Origin: Gymnopus androsaceus JB14
Lineage: Eukaryota; Basidiomycota; Agaricomycetes; Agaricales; Omphalotaceae
Direction of reading: 5' to 3'
Assembly (NCBI GenBank): GCA_009733575.1
Contig: ML769454.1
Coordinates: forward strand, 124,001-188,000
Length of the DNA stretch: 64,000 bases
How positions within the stretch are numbered: position 1 is the first letter of the stretch; each line of letters opens with the position of its first letter. The translations under genes were made by a program, and so were the position numbers. Under the pieces are notes generated by a model that was given only the letters and a program-made list of their open reading frames with translations, was not told where the DNA came from and made no database searches. Shown here piece after piece: positions 56,707-64,000 of the stretch.

Positions 56707-57442
56707 TGTAGACCTCCGATAAACCTGCCTGCTACGCTAGGCTTATCCCGGATCAGATGATTATGTCCAGGCTTTAAAACTTGCCGTTCTGTTGAAGTTA
56801 TCTCCTTGAGCTGATGGTTTTCTTTTGGCAGGTTCTTTCTTCGCCACCCCCTCTCACTGGTTTGTCATTTTGGGCATGTTGAGGTCATCTTCGACGGTTG
56901 CTTGGCGACGGTGTAGACTGGGATGACGATGTTGAGCTGGACGAGGGCAGTGCACATTTCGAGTGCGATACTGTATTCGGTAGTCTTTGTAATATGCTTC
57001 AATCTTTGCATTTGTGTTTTCGAGTCGTCTTGCTCATGGATTACAGGTAGACGTCGCATGAAAATGTGTACGGAGATGCATGGAGGGGTCTGTATATCAC
57101 TATGGGGCCCGAGCAAGGACGCAGGGGCGCTTCCAAATGCTCGAAGTGTAGTGAATTGACGGCTCAGCTTTGAACAATCTGAACACTTCCTTACTTAAAT
57201 CGACACTTGGCGCGATCCACGGAACAATCTCTCTGTCGTTAGTGACAGTGGCAATGATCAACTATACTCTGAATGTGTCTGTTGCTCCCCGTCTCGTTCT
57301 GATATGCCTTATATCTTATTAGGGTACTATTGTCTTCTTGCGCTCTTAAATGGCCGGATAATGAGCTCTTCTTGCTTCACCAACGACCTGCTCAAAACTA
57401 GAGCTAATCCCGATTTTAAAACCATGGTCAACGAACCACTGG

Positions 57443-60400
57443 ATGGAACCAACGAGGACGGTCACGATGGAATCCTGTCAATGTGACACCAAGAGGAACT
57501 TGGTGGTTTGCATCGACGGCACTTCGAATAAATTCGGGACAAAAGTTTGTCAAGTTCCTGTCATTCAGCGGGGAGTTTCAGCTAATTATGTCTCTAGAAT
57601 ACTAACATCGTCGAGCTGTATAGCCGGCTCGTGAAAGGCGATGGGCAGCTCACATTCTACAACAGTGGGATCGGGACGTACGCCGAGCCTTCTTGGAAGT
57701 CGTTGAGCTACTACAGACAGGTAATAGCCAACTATCTTGACCTCGCGTTTGCTTTGTACGCGTAATTTGTGTGTTTTTGTCCGACTGAAAGTTCATGCGT
57801 TATCTTTTTGAATTGTAGGAGGTTCGAAAGAATTTTGTTGGACGCGTACCGTTGGTTATCTGAGATGTACAGTCCCGGCGATCGTATTTTTCTCTTTGGT
57901 GAGATTTCTCGTGATCGTTGGCCCTAGTTTCATCAAGTTGAACACTACTCAGGTTTTTCTCGGGGAGGTTACCAAGGTTCGCGTTCTGGCGGGGATGATT
58001 GAGAAGGTAAGAGGTTACTGCAATGTCCCCATAGTAGTACATGACTCATCCTTACCAGGTCGGATTAATTCACAAGGGCAATGAAGCCCAGATACCCTTG
58101 TGAGTACTGCCCATATCGTTTTTTAATTCGTACGCGCTGAGTAATACACAGTGCGTACGAACTATATACTCGGTCGACAGACATTCAACCAAATGCAGAA
58201 CCAGACGAAGATTCTCTAGACTATATGCCCTGGCGGTTTAAGGATACTTTCTCAAGGAAAGATGTCAAGGTTCACTTCGTGGGTGCATGGTACGTCGTGA
58301 AGGTCCCAAGGAAAGCCTATTTTAGTTCCGATGATTGTTCAACAGGGATACAGTATCGTCTATAGGATTCGTACGGCCAGCGAAAGACCTCCCTTTAACA
58401 ACGTCTGGGATGAAGCATGTGTGCTATTTCCGCCATGCACTTGCGCTTGATGAACGCCGTGTCAAATTCTTGCCTGAATATGCGTACGGAGGTGTATCAT
58501 TGGACCCAAAGTCAAAACCAAACAATATTCCAGAGTCAGAGGAGGACTCCCCTTCAGAAATACCAACAACATCCAAACCTCCATTGGATATGTAAGCTTC
58601 TCTATCAATGCCAGTGTGCACTTCTCACTCTCATTCTAGGTGTGGGGCTGATCCAATGGACACAAAGAAGATCAGCTCTTCATCTTCAACAAGACCACAG
58701 ACAAAAGAAGTCTGGTTTGCAGGTACACATTCAGACATGTAAGTTTCAGACTTTGAATGCATTTCTCTTTGATTCTTAATTAACCATTTAGTGGGGGAGG
58801 TAACACAGTCAATAAAGGTCTCAATTCATATGGACCAGCCTTAAGATGGATGATACATGAAGCCATACTTGCTGGTCTTCATGTGGAGCCTTTGAAGGTT
58901 AAAAAGAAGGACACAGTTGAGATTCTGGAGAATGCCAAAGTTGGGAACAAGGGGAACATAAAAGAGCCTAATGGTGGGAAGTTCCTGAGTTGGTTTTGGT
59001 GGATAACCAATATGCTACCCATTCTTCATTTTCGACGGAAAAGAGGCCCTATTGAGAGTGACCAAGTTGTTGGGAAAGAACGGGACATTGGTGCACAAAA
59101 GAAAGGGCTTAATGCTTGAGAAGGTTAAATCTACTATGAATGAGTCCCTAACTGGGGTGTGGTTGATATTCGAGCTCTTGCCTATTAGACGGTTATCATA
59201 CAAGGATTCAATGGACACGACCCATCGGTATGTCACTCATCTGAATCTGTTTGCCATTGCTTACGGTTCTCACTGTTCAATGCAGCCCCCATATGAGTGC
59301 TCCACGGCAAGTTGTAGAAGGCCAGTTGAATACATGCATCGGCTTATTCAAGTTTGAACACCGTCAATACCGACCCGGCTAATACAGGGGTCGCATTTAA
59401 AGCCCATCTACCTTCAAAGTGGGAGGTAGCACACGGGAGGGTAGATGATAGCAAAATCGAGAAAGACTTGTATAACAAAGTCCAAGAAAATTTGAGGCCA
59501 CTTCTAGAGAAGCCCCAAATCAATGTGAATGACTTTATCACTCATTTACATGCATTGGTCGAAATATCCTCCTCACGTGAGTCTTTGTTAATTCATTATT
59601 CTACCTATGACAATGTAATTCCATTTTAACAGCGGAGGGATTTATTTCTTTGGATCAGACCAAAAACTCTGCGCAGGATTTGTACTCTATCTTAAGAGAT
59701 ATCTCTGCCGATACCTCATCGGACCTTCAAGATTGGCAGTTGAAAGTGGCAGATCTCACTACCACCATCCTAATGAAATTCTGTAGTAGTAAGGGGCAGC
59801 GCTCAAAACGCATATCCTACCAGATGCCTCCTGTGATAACTGCATTACTCAAAAGTCCGAAACTAGATTATGGGGAGCACGCAAAAAAGTTTTTACAGGC
59901 CTATGGTACAGGTAATATCATACTTACGCTGAATATTTCCTTTTCAATTCTGATATGCTTCTCATTGCAGCGGAGATTTTAACGCTACACACAGTCCGAG
60001 CTTTTTGCTGGGCATCATCAATATCTTTAGATGGCAAATACATTGCCATTTCCGAGTCTAGAGGGCTTAATGTGTGGGATGTCACAACAGGCAAAGCACT
60101 TGCTGGGTCTTTTGAAGGACATTCCGATGATGTGATTGCTATTGCATTCTCCCCGGATGGTAGGCAAATTATCTCAGGCTCAAAGGACAAGACGGTGCGC
60201 CTGTGGGATGCAGCGACAGGCCAGGAACTTCATGTCTTTGAAGGTCATGAACGCTTGATCCCTTCTGTTGCTTTCGCCCCTAGTGGTACACGAATTGTCT
60301 CGGGCTCTGCGGACAAGACGGTGCGCATGTGGGATCTGGGATCGAAGGGAGTACTTCGTGTCCTTCGAGGACATAAAAACTCGATCTGTTCTGTTGCATA

Positions 60401-60905
60401 CTCCCCAGATAGCAAAGAAATCGTGTCGGGCTCGTCAGACCATACAATTCGCGTGTGGGATGTGGAAACGGGACAAGTCTTGCATGTCCTTGAAGGGCAT
60501 ACAGATTCAGTGTATTGTGTGGCGTTCTCCCTGCATGGTACACAGATCATCTCAGGCTCAAAGGACAAGACAGTACGTGTGTGGAGTGCATTCACAGGCG
60601 AGATGGTTCATGTCCTTGAAGGACATAGAGAGGTGGTGATGTCTGTCGTATACTCTGGATACAGCCGAAAGATCAATGCTTCAGGCTCCCGTGATAGGAC
60701 ACTTCGTGTCTGGGATTCAGAAACAGGGCAAGAACTTTTCGTGTTCAGAGGTCATACTGATAGAACTTCAATTGAGTCTGTGGCATTCTCTCCGGATTCT
60801 AAACGAGTCATCTCAGTCTCGAGCAGGGGCATAGTCCGCGTGTGGGATATGACTGATGAGTGGAAAGATGGAAGATTTCTTGTAGAACCACAGAGCATAC
60901 TGTAA
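57443..60905 (+). CDS. DUF2235-WD40 fusion, paralogue C
   Basis: Same architecture and exon plan as paralogue B. The start at 57443 gives MEPTRTVTMESCQCDTKRNL into VVCIDGTSNKFGTK; a one-base shift would instead use an ATG at 57424 whose product (GTNEDGHDG) resembles B. FSRGGYQ (Ser) is followed by one extra A near 57974 that breaks the frame; A and B lack it. DTVSSIGFVRPAKDLPL (Asp) and FAGTHSD plus GGGN (His) are intact. The frame also changes in the linker near 59110. The helical middle (DLYNKVQENLRPLLEKPQ, MPPVITALLKSPKLDY) and seven WD blades (60020-60890, e.g. GSSDHTIRVWDVETGQVLHV) are well kept. It is functional only if the indels are errors. Confidence 0.75.
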
Positions 60906-61139
60906 TCAACTTGATTGAAAATCATTACGACAAAGATATTGTTATACTAGTAATTGTGTGTTCTAATCTATCCTAGGTTGTTGAGCAAGTGTCGTCGTCC
61001 CTTGATCAATAAGGAATTTAGAGGGAGGCGGTGGCGATTATGCAGACTCGCCTGGTATTTCCGCTGGCCTACTTCAAAGCAGTAGAAGGTGCTGAATATG
61101 TATGTATGAAGATGGCTGGGGTCTTGACGGAATGACGGA

Positions 61140-61240
61140 ATATTCTATCTATAAAACAGTATGAATGTCGTCGTAGATTGAAGCTCGATTGCAGTCCGGT
61201 CCTCAATAAGTATGTAGTATGGTTGGACCACATTCAGCAA
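61140..61240. repeat. Degenerate repeat, first member
   Basis: ATAAAACAGTATGAATGT followed by GTCGTAGATTGAAGCTCG and TAAGTATGT. The same pieces recur at 62440-62900. Confidence 0.65.
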
Positions 61241-62439
61241 AAACATATTTGGGGCCCTTCCCTTGCCCTCTTAGGCTTGCTTATCATACACATTCCCTCG
61301 ATAACCATAAAGCTAATTCTAATACAGCGCGGCGGACACCACTTCTTCTGACACCTACGGACCACCTTTGAACATGAAATCCGCAGTGTTTTTCCGAATA
61401 ATAGTTAATAGTTATAGAGCCGCCTTTTGGGAAATGCGGGAGAGGGAGGGGGAAGCAGTCACGCATCAGGACTCAGTAGCAATCCGTCCTCAAAAAAAAC
61501 GGATTGACGTTTGGAGTCGGCCGTAAGAAAAAGTATGAACTACATAACTCACCTGCAACGTGAAAAAAAAACATAAATCGAGTCAAAACCAATCACCGTT
61601 ACACAATTCATTATTCAACGCGCTAGTAAGTCGTGACTTTACCCGCCAGGCGAAATTGCGTTTGCGGATGAGGTATTGCGAGCAGGAGCAAGAATAGTTT
61701 GTTCCAAAGTGCAAGAAGGGACGAAGGGAGGTGTATGTACATACCAAAAACAAAACAAAACCAAAACCAATTGAAAACATTGAGGAGCATCGAGGTTGAG
61801 ATCATACAGTCCGCAAGTCAAAACGGTAACACTGGCATAGAGCACACTCATCCAACACTCACCAGTCGCAGCAGGAATCGAATACTGTAGCCCCGGTCAA
61901 TACCACCGGCGCACTAACATACCTAATCGGAAATCGCTTTTTTACGTGTACCAATCCAACTGCTTTTATTCATAACTTGCACGATTGGCAAAAAGGTTGA
62001 TAGCCTTATTTCGTTGAATCTACGAGGTAATCCACAGATGCAAGGTTGATTCGGCCATTCATTGAACGTATTTTATAAAGTTGCGATATCTGGCACAGAA
62101 CAGCACAAACAGTAACGTCTGACTCGAGATGTATGGTCTTCTGGAAGAGATGCACTTGTGTTTACATTCAGAGAGTAACCAATCCAGAGCAAGCTAGCAG
62201 CACTTGATGATTTTAGTTCAAGTCTTGAATCCACAACGAGATGCAAAGTTGATGATGTATGGTCAGTGCTGCTCAGCTAGCAGAGAAAGAGAAATCGAAG
62301 GTTGAGAACGTGCTCAAGAGTCAAGACATTCTGACGGAACGGTATTCGCGCCAACATAATATGGTGTTTATCTTTGATGACGAGTCTCCGAGTCCAAAGA
62401 GTCAAGCAGAATCTTGACTGAACTCGGAAGACAGAATAT

Positions 62440-62900
62440 TATTTCTATTTGTCGAAGATTGAGCTCGACAGCCCTGGCTTGGTAGCGCCAGTCCACAGAT
62501 TAAGTTGATAGAGACGGAGTCGCATGGTGTATTAAAACAGCACGAATGTGGCTCGACTAGACAGCCTTGGTGGCTTGAAGGAGTACAGTCGGCGCCTCGG
62601 CGCCTCGGAATAGACTTGACTGGACGACAAAATACCAGTTCTGTCGCAGATTGAGCTTGGCTCTGGGAGGGTTTAAGGGGGGCTTGGTAGCTTGGCTGGC
62701 CCTTAGATTAAGTATGTTTGTTGGTATGTATATTAAAACAGTATGAATGTGTGTGTTGTTTCTGTCGTAGATCGAGCTTGGCTCGAGTGTCGTCCTAAGT
62801 GTCGTCCTTGATTGAGGGAGGACAGCCTTGGTCTGTAGCTTGGCCGGTACTCAATAGCAGCAAGTAAATCGTCGGTGCCTCGGAATGAATTGCAATCGCC
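62440..62900. repeat. Degenerate repeat cluster
   Basis: Three or four copies of TGTCGnAGATTGAGCTyG, ATTAAAACAGnATGAATGTG, AGATTAAGTATG-like and GGCTTGGTAGC-like motifs, in varying order. GGCGCCTCGG is doubled near 62592. They resemble eroded tandem duplications. Confidence 0.65.
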
Positions 62901-63004
62901 GACTAACGCCGGTCAGGGGGTATTTGCATCTGTATATTAGTGATGGTACCTATAGTCTGAGAGAGTTTACTGCGGGCAACGACGACGAAACTGGAGCAGC
63001 CAGC

Positions 63005-64000
63005 ATGCAACGACCAATGACGAGTGGGCGACCGGTGACTAGTAGCAGCGGAGGCTGGGAGGAGGAGGAGAGTGAAGATGAAGATGTGTTTGCGTTTGGA
63101 GTGCCGACAGAAGAACCAGAAGCAGAACCAGAGACACCAATCCCACCGCCGTCCTCAGCCCCACCCATCCACACAGCGACCAGCGAAGCGTCTGGCTACC
63201 GCATGCAACGACTCGACTTGACCTCTAAAGGAACTTCGATAGCAGAAACTGCATCGACCTCGCTTGCTCCCTCTATCAAAATGGATTTCGATTTCGACGC
63301 CATCGAAGAAGAAGACTCACCTTTTCCAGAGGTGCGGGCTAGTGTCTCGAACATTGACGACCCCGAGATGCCAGCAATGACATTCCGGATGTGGGTAGTG
63401 GGGCTGAGCCTATGCATGGTCTCAGCAGCGGTGAATGTGTTCTTCAATTTCCGGAGTCCAGCACCGTCAGTGGTGCCGAATGCATTGTTGCTGTTGAGCT
63501 ATCCGATGGGGAAGCTGTTGAGTTTTGTTCTGCCGATAAAGACGTATAGGATTCCGCTACCTAGTTGGGGACCAAGACCCAGCGACCTCCCGCCTCCATC
63601 CTTCTCCTTCTCACTCAATCCTGGCCCATGGAACATCAAAGAACATGCGCTCGTCTTCATCATGGCCAACGTCGCCGTCGGCTCACCCTACGCTATCAAC
63701 GCCATCGTCGTTTCCGAGGTGTATTACCAACAAGTTTGGGGCTACTGGTTCAGCCTGGTCCTGGTTCTCGCCACCCAGCTCACCGGGTTTGGTCTGGCAG
63801 GCATGTGTAGAAGGTTTCTAGTTTGGCCAGCGAGCATGGTGTGGCCTCAGAATTTGGTCTCTTGTACCTTACTAAATACGCTGCATGCCGAGGAGGAAGG
63901 CGACTGGGGGCCTGACGACCAAGAGGCGGGAGTTTCGACGCAGGCTGTCTCAACCAAACTCCCATTCCTCTCGAAACTGTTTCCCTCCCGACCTCTAACC
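63005..64000 (+). CDS. Oligopeptide transporter (OPT family), 5' part
   Basis: One open frame runs from the ATG at 63005 to the window end with no stop or intron (332 codons), so the gene is cut at its 3' side. OPT proteins import small peptides, glutathione or siderophore-like compounds across the plasma membrane with protons. The N-terminus is a disordered acidic tail (GGWEEEESEDEDVFAFG), then DFDFDAIEEEDSPFPEVRAS. The family core follows: MPAMTFRMWVVGLSLCMVSA (helix 1), NALLLLSYPMGKLLSFVLP, the hallmark NPGPWNIKEHALVFIMANV, INAIVVSEVYY and WGYWFSLVLVLATQLTGFGL, and FLVWPASMVWPQNLVSCTLL. A later ATG at 63283 (MDFDFDAIEEED) is an alternative start. Confidence 0.9.
   Translation, partial: MQRPMTSGRPVTSSSGGWEEEESEDEDVFAFGVPTEEPEAEPETPIPPPSSAPPIHTATSEASGYRMQRLDLTSKGTSIAETASTSLAPSIKMDFDFDAIEEEDSPFPEVRASVSNIDDPEMPAMTFRMWVVGLSLCMVSAAVNVFFNFRSPAPSVVPNALLLLSYPMGKLLSFVLPIKTYRIPLPSWGPRPSDLPPPSFSFSLNPGPWNIKEHALVFIMANVAVGSPYAINAIVVSEVYYQQVWGYWFSLVLVLATQLTGFGLAGMCRRFLVWPASMVWPQNLVSCTLLNTLHAEEEGDWGPDDQEAGVSTQAVSTKLPFLSKLFPSRPLT

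Larger units (their letters stand above)
55232..57442. other. Intergenic with a dispersed repeat
   Basis: No gene recognised. A 90-100-bp block at 55268-55368 recurs at 56618-56706. A run of 16-20 T lies at 55430-55444. The 3' part is the promoter region of paralogue C. Confidence 0.5.
60906..63004. other. Gene-free region with degenerate repeats
   Basis: No ORF is convincing. It contains a degenerate repeat family (61140-61240 and 62440-62900). It probably includes the promoter of the OPT gene. Confidence 0.5.

Noticed and set aside
21689..60905. Recent bacterial transfer of the Tle1-like genes
   Set aside because: All three copies have many spliceosomal introns at shared positions and typical fungal codon use, so any transfer would be ancient.
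63565..63810. Plus-strand ORF of 81 codons at the window end
   Set aside because: It is an alternative frame of the OPT gene, which stays open from 63005 to the window end and carries the family motifs.

Overview
The window is nuclear DNA of a filamentous basidiomycete, most likely an Agaricomycete. The evidence is many short introns (about 45-70 bases, mostly GT-AG), eukaryotic housekeeping genes (diphthine synthase, PP2A methyltransferase, phosphatidylglycerophosphatase, NADH pyrophosphatase), and families typical of mushroom-forming fungi: a DUF6534-type seven-helix protein, an HNH_2-type protein, a one-helix protein opening with a VVVDDTDPxIQYS motif, and DUF2235-WD40 fusions. It is a draft assembly. 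There is a 25-N gap at 2936-2960, and bases 1-2935 repeat 16795-19705 with many small indels, so that piece is probably a redundant contig. Several genes are broken by one-base changes that may be sequencing errors.

Layout. 1-2935: redundant copy of DPH5 exon 1 and a one-helix membrane protein gene. 4119-6038: an unassigned multi-exon gene whose last exon carries three IDLT motifs. 7844-12025: a Mutator-like DNA transposon with 45-bp inverted ends, a transposase lacking its last catalytic segment, and a second ORF with a SUMO-interaction-like motif. 12042-14473: repeats, including a 30-bp-arm hairpin and a 21-bp tandem array. 14474-20997: minus-strand housekeeping block (PPM1, DPH5, one-helix membrane protein, unknown membrane protein). 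21689-25977: DUF2235-WD40 paralogue A, decayed and carrying a TTA-flanked MITE. 26515-30981: PalI/SUR7-type protein, a large membrane protein, NPY1-like Nudix hydrolase. 32157-34820: sugar transporter with an in-frame stop. 36329-38712: DIRS-like retroelement fragment, followed by palindromes and telomere-like tracts. 41411-47863: monoacylglycerol lipase, GEP4, HNH_2 protein, DUF6534 protein. 49445-60905: oligopeptide-transporter relic, then DUF2235-WD40 paralogues B and C on either side of a small unknown gene. 63005-64000: the start of an oligopeptide transporter that runs off the window.

How the genes relate. The housekeeping genes are single-copy cellular functions and do not form one pathway. 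The accessory part is dominated by three copies of one architecture: an alpha/beta-hydrolase of the Tle1/DUF2235 type with its Ser, Asp and His motifs, a helical middle, and a seven-blade WD40 propeller. This looks like an enzyme tied directly to a repeat sensor, without the NACHT domain usual in fungal NLR proteins. A role in self/non-self recognition or regulated lipid cleavage is inference only.
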